This document shows, in pieces, positions 1 through 7,321 of a stretch of 22,140 nt of DNA. The translations under genes and the position numbers were made by a program. Source of the stretch: a virus. Location: positions 1-22,140 of the IMG/VR virus record IMGVR_UViG_3300034071_000677, one strand, 5' to 3'. Numbering within the stretch: position 1 is the first letter of the stretch; every line of letters begins with the position of its first letter. The notes under the pieces are model-generated. The model made no database searches. It saw only the letters and a list, made by a program, of their open reading frames with translations, and had not been told where the DNA came from.

Positions 1-1083
1 GAAGAGATATTAGCTAATGCTGGATTGAAGTATAGATTGAATAAGTCTGAAGGTACTATTGATATTGAATCAGTAGGACAGATAATATTTCGTTCATTAG
101 AGAATCCTAGCCGTATTATCGGTTATGAAGTACATCATAGTCATGCAGATGAATTAGATACGCTAGATGCTGATAAGGCTTCTGATGCTTGGGTAAAGAT
201 TATCTCTCGTAATCGTAAGAGATTGCCTGATAATGGTACAAATACTGTATCAGCATATACTACTCCAGAAGGATTTAGATTTACTTATCAGAGATGGGAA
301 AAACAAAGGATTAAAGACATTGAAGAGCTTGGTTTCTCTGACTATGAATTAATTAAAGGCTCTACTTATGATAATCCTTATCTACCACCTGAGTACATAC
401 GTTCACTAGAGGCTTCTTATCCAAAAGATTTGATTAGAGCATATCTTAATGGTGAGTTTGTTAACCTTGAGTCTGGACAAGTGTATGTTGACTTTGATAA
501 CAAGCTAAATCATACAGACCTCTCATTAGATGGTTCTTATAGACCATTTAACAATGCAGAGAGAGTTCATGTTGGATTAGACTTCAACATAGGTCATATG
601 AGTGCTGTAGTGGGTGTTCACAGGGATGATAATATGTATATAGTAGATGAGATTACAAACCAAAGGGATACTCCATCTATGATAGTTGAAATAAATAGAA
701 GATATGGTCATCATCCAATAACTGTATATCCAGATGCTAGTGGTAACTCAAGGAAGACAGTTGATGCATCTAAGTCTGATATTGTATTGCTAAGAGAAGC
801 TGGGTTTACAATCAATGCTCCACTGAAGAATGGTGCTGTTAAGGATAGAATTATTGCTGTAAACACTATGTTTTGTAATTCTATTGGTACAAGAAGGCTA
901 TTTATCAATACTCACGTTTGCAAAGAGTTGGTTGATAACTTGAATGAACAAGCTTATGATGATAATGGCAACCCTAGAAAGGCAAACAATGTTGACCATA
1001 TGCTTGATGCTCTAGGCTACCTAATAGTTCGTAAATATGGCGTAAATAAGGCTACAACTAAGGTAAAAACATTTAGGTTATAA
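1..1083 (+). CDS. terL: Terminase large subunit (TerL), 5'-truncated
   Basis: This is the packaging motor and headful/cos nuclease, which docks on the portal during DNA translocation. The frame is open from base 1, so the start lies upstream; 360 residues are visible and roughly 80-120 are probably missing, including Walker A. Numbered from base 1, a Walker B-like segment ends in HADELDTL with Asp50-Glu51, and a TTP coupling motif lies near residues 87-89. The linker segment PYLPPEYIRSLEASYP with LIRAYLNGEF is typical of large terminases. The RNase H-like nuclease follows with its acidic residues: Asp194 in VGLDFN, Asp245 in YPDASG, and Asp332/Asp336 in DHMLDALGY. It sits directly upstream of the portal, as expected. 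The order of motifs makes the family call secure. The small terminase, if present, lies outside the window. Confidence 0.96.
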   Translation, partial: EEILANAGLKYRLNKSEGTIDIESVGQIIFRSLENPSRIIGYEVHHSHADELDTLDADKASDAWVKIISRNRKRLPDNGTNTVSAYTTPEGFRFTYQRWEKQRIKDIEELGFSDYELIKGSTYDNPYLPPEYIRSLEASYPKDLIRAYLNGEFVNLESGQVYVDFDNKLNHTDLSLDGSYRPFNNAERVHVGLDFNIGHMSAVVGVHRDDNMYIVDEITNQRDTPSMIVEINRRYGHHPITVYPDASGNSRKTVDASKSDIVLLREAGFTINAPLKNGAVKDRIIAVNTMFCNSIGTRRLFINTHVCKELVDNLNEQAYDDNGNPRKANNVDHMLDALGYLIVRKYGVNKATTKVKTFRL

Positions 1084-1141
1084 TTTCACTACTATGGTAA
1101 ACCTCTGAAATCACGTTTACTTTGTTTAAAAAGGACACATA

Positions 1142-2545
1142 ATGGCTCTATATAAAGAACAGAAAGATAACGTAGATTTTAAGCATCCTGACTATTTGCT
1201 TTCAGCTGAGCAAGTTAAGTATGTAAAAGATATATTCGATGGTATTGATACGGCTAAGAAGTATGTCAAGCAAGCTCCTAGGGAAAATGATGAATCTTAT
1301 ATTACAAGAAGAGATGCTGCTACACTAAAGAACTTTGTTAAGAGAGCTGCTGAAGCATTTGTTGGTATGATATTCAGAAAGCCTATTGATACGGTTGGTT
1401 TTGGAAAGAGCGTAAATGCTGTATTTAAGAATGTTGATACTAAGAATACTATCAATAAATTCTCAAGAGATTTAACTACTACACTGATACGTGATGGTAA
1501 ATGTTTTATTGCAGCTGATACTCCAATTGGAGGGGGAAATCCATATCTAGCTATTATTGAACGTAATAGCGTAATTAACTGGAGAAAAGACTCTACTGGC
1601 AAGTACACCATGGTTGTCGTGCATGAAGTAATTGAACAGCCAAGCGGTGAGTTTGGAATAGAAGTAGTTGAGCAGTGGAGAGTATATAAAGAAGATGGAA
1701 ATGTTGATATTTACTCAAAGAATGAAAATGGTGAATACGGTTTAGTCAAAACAATAGATACAGAGTATGACTATATCCCAATTGTAGCTTTGGATATTAG
1801 TGAATTACCTCCTTTATATGATATTGCAAAACTTACTGTTAAGCACATGAATAGAACAAGCTTTAAAGACAAGTACCTTGATATGGCTGCTATACCAATT
1901 CCAGTTATATGGGGAGCTGATGAGAATAACGGAGATGGAACTAAGCCTGTATTTGTTATTGGGGTAGATGAAGCATTTGTATTCACTGGTTCTAAGCAAG
2001 AAGGTGACTTTGAGTGGAGAGAACTAAGTGGTAGTTCAATAAAAGCTCTACAAGATGATTTATCTGTAATTGAAGAAGATATTACCTCTGGTGTAATTCG
2101 TGCAGCCACAAGCGATAATACAACCGTTAAAACAGCCACTCAAGCATTCTATGAAGCAGCTGAGTCATCTAATCGTGTTACGGTTATTGCTAACGTAGTT
2201 GAGATTGCATTAAATAAAGCAGTAATCATGTTGGCTGATATGGCTAATGAACCAATGCCTGAAACAGCTAGAGTTATTGTTAATCAAGATTTCAATGCTA
2301 TTACAAGTGCTAATGATGACTTGCGACTACTTTGGGAAATCTACATGGGCGGGGCTTTGTCAATTGAAACATTCCTAAACTCGCTTGATAGTTATGAAGT
2401 GGTAGATATTGGTTCAGTCGAAGATGAACTAAAGCGTATTGGACAGGATAATTTTACTCCTGAACCAAAGAATATGAGCGAAGAGTCAAAGACTGCTATT
2501 GACAATAAGATGCTATCGGTAAAGAGCAGTGCAGAACAAATGTGA
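1142..2545 (+). CDS. Portal protein, DUF4055 type
   Basis: 467 residues. The N-terminus contains HPDYLLSAEQVKYVKDIFDG, then a lysine/arginine-rich stretch ending FVGMIFRKPID. This pattern is shared by the DUF4055 proteins that act as portals in many siphoviruses and podoviruses. The portal forms the dodecameric ring at one capsid vertex through which DNA enters and to which connector proteins attach. Position agrees: it lies 58 bases after the terminase and before the scaffold and capsid genes. The ATG follows an AAAAGGAC ribosome-binding site. The C-terminal third (ATSDNTTVKTATQAFYEAAE, then LRLLWEIYMGGALS) also fits the portal stem and clip regions. The call rests on family resemblance and gene order; no fold comparison was possible. 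Confidence 0.9.
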   Translation: MALYKEQKDNVDFKHPDYLLSAEQVKYVKDIFDGIDTAKKYVKQAPRENDESYITRRDAATLKNFVKRAAEAFVGMIFRKPIDTVGFGKSVNAVFKNVDTKNTINKFSRDLTTTLIRDGKCFIAADTPIGGGNPYLAIIERNSVINWRKDSTGKYTMVVVHEVIEQPSGEFGIEVVEQWRVYKEDGNVDIYSKNENGEYGLVKTIDTEYDYIPIVALDISELPPLYDIAKLTVKHMNRTSFKDKYLDMAAIPIPVIWGADENNGDGTKPVFVIGVDEAFVFTGSKQEGDFEWRELSGSSIKALQDDLSVIEEDITSGVIRAATSDNTTVKTATQAFYEAAESSNRVTVIANVVEIALNKAVIMLADMANEPMPETARVIVNQDFNAITSANDDLRLLWEIYMGGALSIETFLNSLDSYEVVDIGSVEDELKRIGQDNFTPEPKNMSEESKTAIDNKMLSVKSSAEQM

Positions 2546-2551
2546 TATAAT
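2543..2551 (+). promoter_or_regulatory. Extended -10 promoter candidate before scaffold/capsid genes
   Basis: The nonamer TGATATAAT combines a TG dinucleotide with a perfect TATAAT, as in extended -10 sigma-70-type promoters. It overlaps the portal stop codon and lies about 50 bases before the scaffold start, where extra expression of scaffold and capsid would be useful. No convincing -35 hexamer is visible. Just downstream, TCCAC and GTGGA (2553-2557 and 2565-2569) can form a small 5' hairpin. Confidence 0.45.
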
Positions 2552-2600
2552 TTCCACAGCAAAGGTGGATACCAGCTAAAATTTGAAGGAGGACATGGAG

Positions 2601-3332
2601 ATGTCTTTAGATGTAGTAAAAAAGTTTGCAGAAGAAAGTGGTAACGAAGAGTTGTTGAGTGCCGTAAAAGGCATAGGTAGTTCAATGAGTGCGAATCTGG
2701 ATAGAATCGGCTACTTAGAAAAAGAACTTCAAGGTACAATCTCGAAGCGTGATAGACAAGCTGAACTTGTAAAGGCTAAACTTGGTCTTGAAGAACTTAC
2801 TGAAGATGCTCTTGAAAAAGCACTACAGAGTAAAGCCAAGCAAGGAACTCCTGAGTTTGAGGCTGAAAAGTCAAAGCTTGAACAGATGATTGCTGCATTA
2901 CAGGAAGAGAAGACTGGTCTATCTTCAAAGTATGAGCAAACTGTAAATATGGGTAAGATTGAAAGATCGTTAAATGAGCTTGGTGCTGCTAAGGACGCTA
3001 ACGGACAGAAGGCTTACGATATTCTATTGGCTGAAGTTACTCAGAATGCTGTTTTTGATAATGGCAATCTAGTTTTCAAAGCAAATGATGGAACTACTGT
3101 CAGAAATACAGATGGTACTCCAATGACTCTTGCTGATAAGTATAATCAGTTGAAAGAATCTGAAGGGTTTAAGTTCTTGTTTGTTGAGACCAAGCCAAAG
3201 TCTGGTTCTGGTACTCAAGGAACAAAAGGTGGGTCTACACAGACTTTAAGCAGAGGGTCAATGACAAATGCGGATAAGGCTAAGTTTATTACTGAACATG
3301 GTCAGAATGCGTATTTGAAGTTACCAAAATAA
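2601..3332 (+). CDS. Capsid scaffolding protein (putative)
   Basis: 243 residues from the ATG at 2601, chosen because AAGGAGG at 2586-2592 then lies 8 bases upstream; an in-frame ATG at 2595 and a TTG at 2583 are spaced too closely to that site or precede it. The sequence is charged and helix-forming: residues about 10-130 alternate Glu/Lys with Leu and Ala in a long coiled-coil pattern. A less ordered part follows, with a Gly/Ser/Thr linker near PKSGSGTQGTKGG and a basic/amphipathic C-terminus. Phage scaffolds typically bind the coat protein with such a tail. Its place between portal and major capsid protein supports the role. No protease signature is seen here or nearby, so scaffold release is probably non-proteolytic or handled elsewhere. 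The function is inferred from composition and gene order. Confidence 0.78.
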   Translation: MSLDVVKKFAEESGNEELLSAVKGIGSSMSANLDRIGYLEKELQGTISKRDRQAELVKAKLGLEELTEDALEKALQSKAKQGTPEFEAEKSKLEQMIAALQEEKTGLSSKYEQTVNMGKIERSLNELGAAKDANGQKAYDILLAEVTQNAVFDNGNLVFKANDGTTVRNTDGTPMTLADKYNQLKESEGFKFLFVETKPKSGSGTQGTKGGSTQTLSRGSMTNADKAKFITEHGQNAYLKLPK

Positions 3333-3346
3333 CAAAAGGATAAACA

Positions 3347-4294
3347 ATGGCACTTAAAATTGATAATGAAATCGTACACACGGTTGCTACAGAAACTATT
3401 ATGCAGAATGTTGACGCATTCACAGCTGGTACTCGTGGAGCTATTACACTAGGTACTCAAATGATTTCAGGTGATATGCTTGAAACTTCTATGTTGGCAG
3501 AAATTGCTTCACTTATCGCTCGTAGAGATATTGCTTCAGATGCAGCTGCTGCTGTTAAAACTGTTGACTCACGTGATGAGAATACGATTAAGGTTTACTG
3601 GGGAACTGGTGCTATTGAGTTTAAATCAGTAGATGCAAAACGTTATGGTACTGATGCTGGTGCATTCTCAGCTGCTATTGGTGAGCAAATTGGTAAGGGT
3701 ATCATTTCTTATGCTCTAAACGCTGGTATTGCAGCTGTACGTGCTTCTATTCAAGCTGGTGGATATGTTACTGGTGATGGTATCGCTACAATTACTCCTA
3801 CATTGTTGAATAGCTCATTGAAAACATTTGGTGATGCTCAAGATTCAATCGTATCTTTCGTAATGAATGGTGCTACATATAATGATTTGGTTGGTAGTGC
3901 AATTGCTTCTACTTCTTCTTCTGTTGCTTATGGTGCTATCTATGAAGGTGCTACTGGTAGTCTTGGTCGTCCTGTATTCGTAACTGATGCTGCTGGTCTT
4001 GCAATGACAGTTGGTGCAGAAGCTGGAACTGCTGTTCTTGGTCTTACTATGGATGCTGTCAGTATCATTGAATCAGAGTCTCGTGACTTTATGAGTGAAA
4101 TGGTATCTGGTGGAGAGAACATTAAGTATCGTATCCAAGCTGAGGGTTCTTATGCTCTTAACGTAAAAGGCTATAGCTGGAAAGCTGCTAGTGGAACAAA
4201 CCCAACTATCGCTGCTGTAGGTACTGCTGCTAACTGGGAAAAGAAAGCAACTAACGTCAAGTCAACTGCTGGCGTTATTCTTTTCGTAGCGTAA
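3347..4294 (+). CDS. Major capsid protein (HK97-fold type)
   Basis: 315 residues, beginning MALKIDNEIVHTVATETIMQ. It is rich in Ala, Gly, Ser and Thr, with features of HK97-type coat proteins: an N-terminal arm, a central AIGEQIGKGIISYALNAG helix corresponding to the spine helix, and a later SFVMNGATYNDL segment of the kind seen in P- and A-domain strands of phage coat proteins. It follows the scaffold gene by 14 bases with its own AAAAGGA site, and its codons are somewhat richer in frequent forms than those of neighbouring genes, as expected for a highly expressed protein. There is no obvious cleaved delta domain. The separate upstream scaffold and the following connector genes fit this call well. 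Confidence 0.88.
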   Translation: MALKIDNEIVHTVATETIMQNVDAFTAGTRGAITLGTQMISGDMLETSMLAEIASLIARRDIASDAAAAVKTVDSRDENTIKVYWGTGAIEFKSVDAKRYGTDAGAFSAAIGEQIGKGIISYALNAGIAAVRASIQAGGYVTGDGIATITPTLLNSSLKTFGDAQDSIVSFVMNGATYNDLVGSAIASTSSSVAYGAIYEGATGSLGRPVFVTDAAGLAMTVGAEAGTAVLGLTMDAVSIIESESRDFMSEMVSGGENIKYRIQAEGSYALNVKGYSWKAASGTNPTIAAVGTAANWEKKATNVKSTAGVILFVA

Positions 4295-4300
4295 TAAACT

Positions 4301-4516
4301 ATGACTATCATCTACTCTAACAAAGAGGTTGATAGTCTAAGTGGTCAATACGTTGAACCGTTTAGATTCTCAGGAGTTGAAAAAGGTGTTACAAAAGTCT
4401 ATACAGATGATAGTAAAATTGAATCTGCATACAAAGATGCTGGTATTGAAGTTAGTCCTATTTCTAGTAAAGAAGATAAGCCTTTACCAAAAAAGCAGAA
4501 TAAAGTAGTCTCTTAG
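4301..4516 (+). CDS. Small head-associated protein, unknown role
   Basis: 71 residues, placed six bases after the capsid gene. It contains FRFSGVEKGVTKVYTDDSKI followed by ESAYKDAGIEVSP. I recognise this F/KG--KVYTDD--I--AY--AGI pattern from small proteins that sit right after capsid genes in other phages. The C-terminus is a lysine-rich tail. It could be a head-decoration or minor head protein, but the sequence does not show which. The spacing to the capsid gene suggests co-translation. It is real rather than a chance ORF: codon use is normal and the flanking genes pack tightly around it. Confidence 0.7.
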   Translation: MTIIYSNKEVDSLSGQYVEPFRFSGVEKGVTKVYTDDSKIESAYKDAGIEVSPISSKEDKPLPKKQNKVVS

Positions 4517-4550
4517 GAGGCTATGAATATTTTTCTATAAGGAATAATCA

Positions 4551-5051
4551 ATGGCACTAGTTATTTATCCTGCAACTGGGTACGATTCATTAATATCGGA
4601 GGCAGATGCTACAGCAATCATAACAGCCAATAGCCTACAGTCATCATTGTGGTCTGCATTAACATCTGCAAATAAAGAAATCTATCTACGTATAGCAACT
4701 ACTAGAATACTAAACTCAGTATCCTATGATTACTCAAACCCAACTGGCTACTTAGATGAAGCAAAATATTTAGCAGCAGATAGCTGCTTACCTAAGTCTT
4801 GTGCATTGATGGCTATACACGATTTAGCATATGGATTAAGTTCTGAAATCAATCCTCAGACTGGGCTTATAGCCAAAGAGAAGGTTGGTGATCTAGAAGT
4901 TACTTACATTCATGGAGCTAATGCTTCATCCAAGCAACTATCTAGTAGAGAAACTAATCCATTCCCAGCATCAGTTCAATCATGCTTGAAGTCATACGGA
5001 GCAATACTAAGCAACGGTGGATTCAGACAAGCTACATTAGAGCGTGCATAA
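4551..5051 (+). CDS. Head-tail connector (adaptor), DnaT-like/gp6-type
   Basis: 166 residues. The N-terminus, YPATGYDSLISEADATAIIT, is followed by alternating short helices with W and Y/L positions and by YLAADSCLPKSCALMAIHDLA. This arrangement is seen in adaptor proteins next to the portal, often labelled 'DnaT-like' in phage databases, with a first helix containing D-Y/A-ANxL. Such adaptors form a ring below the portal. The ATG follows AAGGAA at a suitable distance, and the stop overlaps the next start as TAATG. The role is inferred from resemblance and from position just after the capsid genes. Confidence 0.7.
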   Translation: MALVIYPATGYDSLISEADATAIITANSLQSSLWSALTSANKEIYLRIATTRILNSVSYDYSNPTGYLDEAKYLAADSCLPKSCALMAIHDLAYGLSSEINPQTGLIAKEKVGDLEVTYIHGANASSKQLSSRETNPFPASVQSCLKSYGAILSNGGFRQATLERA

Positions 5052-5413
5052 TGTCATTGGCTACTAACCTACAAGCTACATCAGTACAGCTTCTAGTAAA
5101 GTATGGAAATGCAGTTACTTTGATTAAGTCTGTTAAAGATACTGTATATAATCCTGCTATTGCTGGAGGATATGCAATCGTTAATACAACGTATAGCGAT
5201 AAGGCTTACATTAAAGCACCTACAACAGCTGAACTTGAATACAGTGGTATAGATTCCTCTTTATGGAATAAAGTGTCAGGAATAGCAACTATAGCGTATA
5301 AGAGTGACTATTCTAATATAACAAATGATTGGACTATAAATGGAAAGAAGGTTCATAAGGTTATTAAGACTGAAGCTCAAGATACTCCTATTGTATTAAA
5401 AGTATATTTCTAA
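5051..5413 (+). CDS. Head completion/stopper-type connector (putative)
   Basis: 120 residues from the ATG at 5051, which overlaps the previous stop (TAATG). In-frame sequence runs 23 codons further upstream, but using it would overlap the adaptor gene and lacks a ribosome site. The protein is largely beta-rich, beginning MSLATNLQATSVQLLVKYGN and ending in ATP/IVLKVYF, like small barrel-fold head-closure proteins. It lies between the adaptor and the gp10-like neck protein, exactly where a head stopper is usual. The sequence alone does not identify the family, so the call is by order and general character. Its stop again overlaps the next start. Confidence 0.55.
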   Translation: MSLATNLQATSVQLLVKYGNAVTLIKSVKDTVYNPAIAGGYAIVNTTYSDKAYIKAPTTAELEYSGIDSSLWNKVSGIATIAYKSDYSNITNDWTINGKKVHKVIKTEAQDTPIVLKVYF

Positions 5414-5907
5414 TGGGAATACAATTTACTCTTGGAGAAAAGGGTCTATTAAAAAAGCTTAATCAGCAAGTTATTGATAGACTTATGCCGATAGTAAATG
5501 TTGCAGTAGATGAGGTTGTAGATAAGCTTTCAACCAGATTCTCTGATGGTGGCATAGCTCCATACGATGAACTAAAAAAAATGTATGATAGCCCATATAA
5601 TAGCAAACCTCACTCTAAAGATATGTGGACTAAAAGAAATAGAAGCTCAGCGTCAACTCTATCATTTGAAATAAGAAATAGAGCTAAGTATGCTAGATAC
5701 ATATACAGTGAAGAATCATCACTTGGTCATAATCTAGGATTTAGGTCTTCTTATCCTCATCAGAAAGATGCTATGATAATGAAGAATGGAAGATTGGTTA
5801 GAACTGGTATTCAAAGACCTAATCAACTTACTGGAGCTAAATGGAGACAATTTATTGGAAACTCAAAAGCTTCAATAACTAGAGCAATTAAAAAAGGAAT
5901 AAAATGA
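5413..5907 (+). CDS. HK97 gp10-like neck/tail completion protein
   Basis: 164 residues. It begins with a basic amphipathic helix (LLKKLNQQVIDRLMPIV) and has a central RNRAKYARYIYSEES segment. The pattern of 'A-YA-xxxx' after a beta region is typical of HK97 gp10-type and gpZ-like proteins, which close the head-tail junction. The C-terminus is strongly basic (SKASITRAIKKGIK). It overlaps the preceding gene as TAATG and the following gene by four bases (ATGA), so translation is probably coupled. The central FRSSYPHQKDAMIMKNGR is unusual but not diagnostic. The call is moderate: family resemblance plus location directly before the tail terminator. Confidence 0.68.
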   Translation: MGIQFTLGEKGLLKKLNQQVIDRLMPIVNVAVDEVVDKLSTRFSDGGIAPYDELKKMYDSPYNSKPHSKDMWTKRNRSSASTLSFEIRNRAKYARYIYSEESSLGHNLGFRSSYPHQKDAMIMKNGRLVRTGIQRPNQLTGAKWRQFIGNSKASITRAIKKGIK

Positions 5908-6281
5908 CATTACTGCAAATAAAGATAGCTATGGAAACATACTTCAACACTAACTATACTGAGACAGCTATACACTATGCTGGTACTAACTTTGATACGT
6001 CAATCAATGCAGAGTGGATTTACTTTGAGTACATAGGCTCTACAATAGCTGATAGTGGATTAGATAATGCAGTATATTCACACAGAGGCTATATAAAGCT
6101 TGTATCTATGGCTGAAACAGCTTACAGAGCTACAGATATAGCTGATACAGCATTAGCGCTATTTAAGGGCAAGAAGGTATCTAATATGTATCCAAATGAG
6201 ATGCTATTAACAGCTCAAGGATATGATAAGACTTTGAATAAAAGCTACATAGAACTAGAATTGAATATGACAACTTATTGA
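5904..6281 (+). CDS. Tail terminator protein, DUF4128/gpU-like
   Basis: 125 residues. It starts with an amphipathic helix (LLQIKIAMETYFNTN), then W-I-Y-FEYIGS strands, a GYIKLVSMAETAYRATDIAD region and a C-terminal strand pair (KSYIELELNMTTY). This is the alpha-beta pattern of small tail terminators such as lambda gpU and the DUF4128 proteins: a ring that caps the tail tube and joins it to the neck. It overlaps the preceding gene by four bases (ATGA). It is the last gene before a promoter-like box and the tail tube gene, the usual place for a terminator. Confidence 0.72.
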   Translation: MTLLQIKIAMETYFNTNYTETAIHYAGTNFDTSINAEWIYFEYIGSTIADSGLDNAVYSHRGYIKLVSMAETAYRATDIADTALALFKGKKVSNMYPNEMLLTAQGYDKTLNKSYIELELNMTTY

Positions 6282-6283
6282 AA

Positions 6284-6292
6284 TGATATAAT
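6284..6292 (+). promoter_or_regulatory. Extended -10 promoter candidate before tail tube gene
   Basis: The same nonamer, TGATATAAT, as found before the scaffold gene, three bases after the tail-terminator stop and 56 bases before the tail tube ATG. No clear -35 box precedes it at 16-18 bases. Its identity to the site at 2543-2551 and its placement before another highly expressed structural gene favour a real promoter. Confidence 0.45.
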
Positions 6293-6312
6293 GCTATTAA
6301 ATCTTTGAAAGA

Positions 6313-6326
6313 AGATTGTACAATCT
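6313..6326 (+). promoter_or_regulatory. 14-bp perfect palindrome in tail tube leader
   Basis: AGATTGTACAATCT is a perfect inverted repeat, about 20 bases downstream of the -10 box and 22 bases before the tail tube start codon. As RNA it could form a five-base-pair stem with a GUAC loop; as DNA it could be a small operator. Nothing in the sequence decides between these, and chance is possible. Confidence 0.3.
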
Positions 6327-6348
6327 ATTCTACCTTAAAGGAGCCACA

Positions 6349-6840
6349 ATGGCTATCAATTTGCTCGATTCACAGGGAACACGTGTTTATATCGCTCCAG
6401 CTAATACTGCACTTGCTACGCCTGCAAATATTCAAACTGCTTATGCTTCTGCAAAGCTTGTTGGATGTATTCAAGACTTAGGGTCTATGACTAAATCCCG
6501 TAACGTACAAGAGTATTCTTGTTTATCATCTGATGAGATTGCTAAATCTCTTGGTTCAGTTAGTCTTGGTAATATGACTATTGGAATGTTGTTTGACCCT
6601 GCTGATACTGCTGGTCAAAAAGAACTTAAAGATATGTTCTCTGCAAATACTCGTCGTGAGTTTATTGTTGGTCTATCTGATGGAGCTTTCAGTTCAACTA
6701 CAAATCCAACTTGTTTTGTATTTACTGGTGCTGTTTCTTCTGTTGAAGTTTCAATTCAAAAAGACAATGCCGTTATGATTAACGCTACTGTTGAATTTGC
6801 TTCTGTTCCAGTTGAAATTGCTAAAGATATTACTGCGTAA
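6349..6840 (+). CDS. Major tail tube protein
   Basis: 163 residues from ATG 6349, chosen over the in-frame TTG at 6316 because AAAGGAG (6337-6343) is correctly spaced. It begins MAINLLDSQGTRVYIAPANT and contains CIQDLGSMTKSRNVQEYSC, then SLGNMTIGMLFDP and a C-terminal pair of strands around SVEVSIQKDNAVMINATVEF. Tail tube proteins of siphoviruses share this beta-sandwich layout with the central helix after 'DP...GQKEL'. It polymerises around the tape measure. It stands alone between a promoter-like box and two hairpins, and codon use leans to common codons as in the capsid gene, both consistent with high expression. Confidence 0.86.
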   Translation: MAINLLDSQGTRVYIAPANTALATPANIQTAYASAKLVGCIQDLGSMTKSRNVQEYSCLSSDEIAKSLGSVSLGNMTIGMLFDPADTAGQKELKDMFSANTRREFIVGLSDGAFSSTTNPTCFVFTGAVSSVEVSIQKDNAVMINATVEFASVPVEIAKDITA

Positions 6841-6851
6841 GTAATATCTAT

Positions 6852-6867
6852 ATACCCTTCGGGGTAT
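6852..6867 (+). terminator. UUCG hairpin after tail tube gene
   Basis: ATACCC, loop TTCG, GGGTAT: a perfect six-base-pair stem closed by the very stable cUUCGg tetraloop, 12 bases after the tail tube stop. No run of T follows, so it may be a weak terminator, a processing site or a 3'-end protecting hairpin for an abundant mRNA rather than a strong stop. Confidence 0.5.
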
Positions 6868-6877
6868 TAGTTCTAAT

Positions 6878-6916
6878 GGGTACTAGGTTGACTCATCTCC
6901 TCCCTAGTATCTTTTA
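6878..6916 (+). terminator. Second hairpin with short U-tract
   Basis: TACTAGG (6881-6887) pairs with CCTAGTA (6903-6909) around a 15-base loop; the stem can extend outward by G-U and G-C pairs. It is followed by CTTTT. It lies between the UUCG hairpin and the next promoter-like box, so it may act as a partial intrinsic terminator between tail tube and chaperone genes. Confidence 0.45.
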
Positions 6917-6928
6917 GAGCTAATTATA

Positions 6929-6937
6929 TGATATACT
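6929..6937 (+). promoter_or_regulatory. Extended -10 promoter candidate before tail chaperones
   Basis: TGATATACT differs by one base from the two TGATATAAT boxes found earlier. It lies after the two hairpins and 26 bases before the chaperone ATG, leaving room for an AGGAG ribosome site. No definite -35 element is visible. Confidence 0.4.
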
Positions 6938-6963
6938 TTCCTATCTAAATTAGGAGATGTGAA

Positions 6964-7284
6964 ATGCCAAACCCATTCGCAAAGTTTACTACCAAAACTA
7001 AAAAGGTAAAGATTAAGGCTTTAGGTAATGCTGAAGTAGAATTACGTGAACCAACTGTTATCGAGATTGCTGACTTCTATAAGTTAATGGCTAATCCTGA
7101 TGGAACTATGAATGTTGCTAACTTCCTTGAAGCTAAGCTTGAGCGTATTGCTACTTGTTTGATTAGCCCTGCTATGACTGTTGCTGAGTTGAAAGCACTA
7201 AGCTCAACTGCTTCTGATGCTATCAATGAGATTTATGAAGCATCTGATGCAATGATTGCTAAGGGTGAGGGAAACGAAGCCTAA
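6964..7284 (+). CDS. Tail assembly chaperone, gpG-like
   Basis: 106 residues. It begins MPNPFAKFTTKTKKVKIKAL, then VELREPTVIEIADFYKLM, a helical middle and an acidic C-terminus. This is the usual form of lambda gpG-type chaperones, which coat the tape measure before tube assembly and are not kept in the virion. Placement between tail tube and tape measure is diagnostic. Its penultimate codons contain a slippery heptamer (7269-7275) that sends some ribosomes into the -1 frame to make a longer GT-type protein. The ATG follows TTAGGAGATGTGAA, giving a good ribosome site. Confidence 0.88.
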   Translation: MPNPFAKFTTKTKKVKIKALGNAEVELREPTVIEIADFYKLMANPDGTMNVANFLEAKLERIATCLISPAMTVAELKALSSTASDAINEIYEASDAMIAKGEGNEA

Positions 7285-7321
7285 GTCCTGAGAAGCTACT
7301 CTTACACAGGGTAGCTAGGAC
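7269..7321 (+). promoter_or_regulatory. Programmed -1 frameshift signal (slippery site and stem-loop)
   Basis: In the zero frame the codons are GAG GGA AAC, giving G GGA AAC, the canonical X XXY YYZ heptamer GGGAAAC (7269-7275). After a nine-base spacer comes a bulged stem: GTCCT (7285-7289) pairs with AGGAC (7317-7321), and AGCTAC (7294-7299) pairs with GTAGCT (7311-7316), leaving GAGA bulged on one side. A slippery heptamer, a 5-9-base spacer and a stable stem are the known parts of bacterial and phage -1 frameshift sites. The zero-frame stop TAA (7282-7284) lies within the spacer. Confidence 0.92.

Noticed and set aside
4515-4540. A strong AGGAGG followed by a five-codon ORF (MNIFL) just before the adaptor gene, possibly a leader peptide
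   Set aside because: The ribosome site is only two bases from the ATG, too close for normal use, and the next gene has its own AAGGAA. Probably chance.
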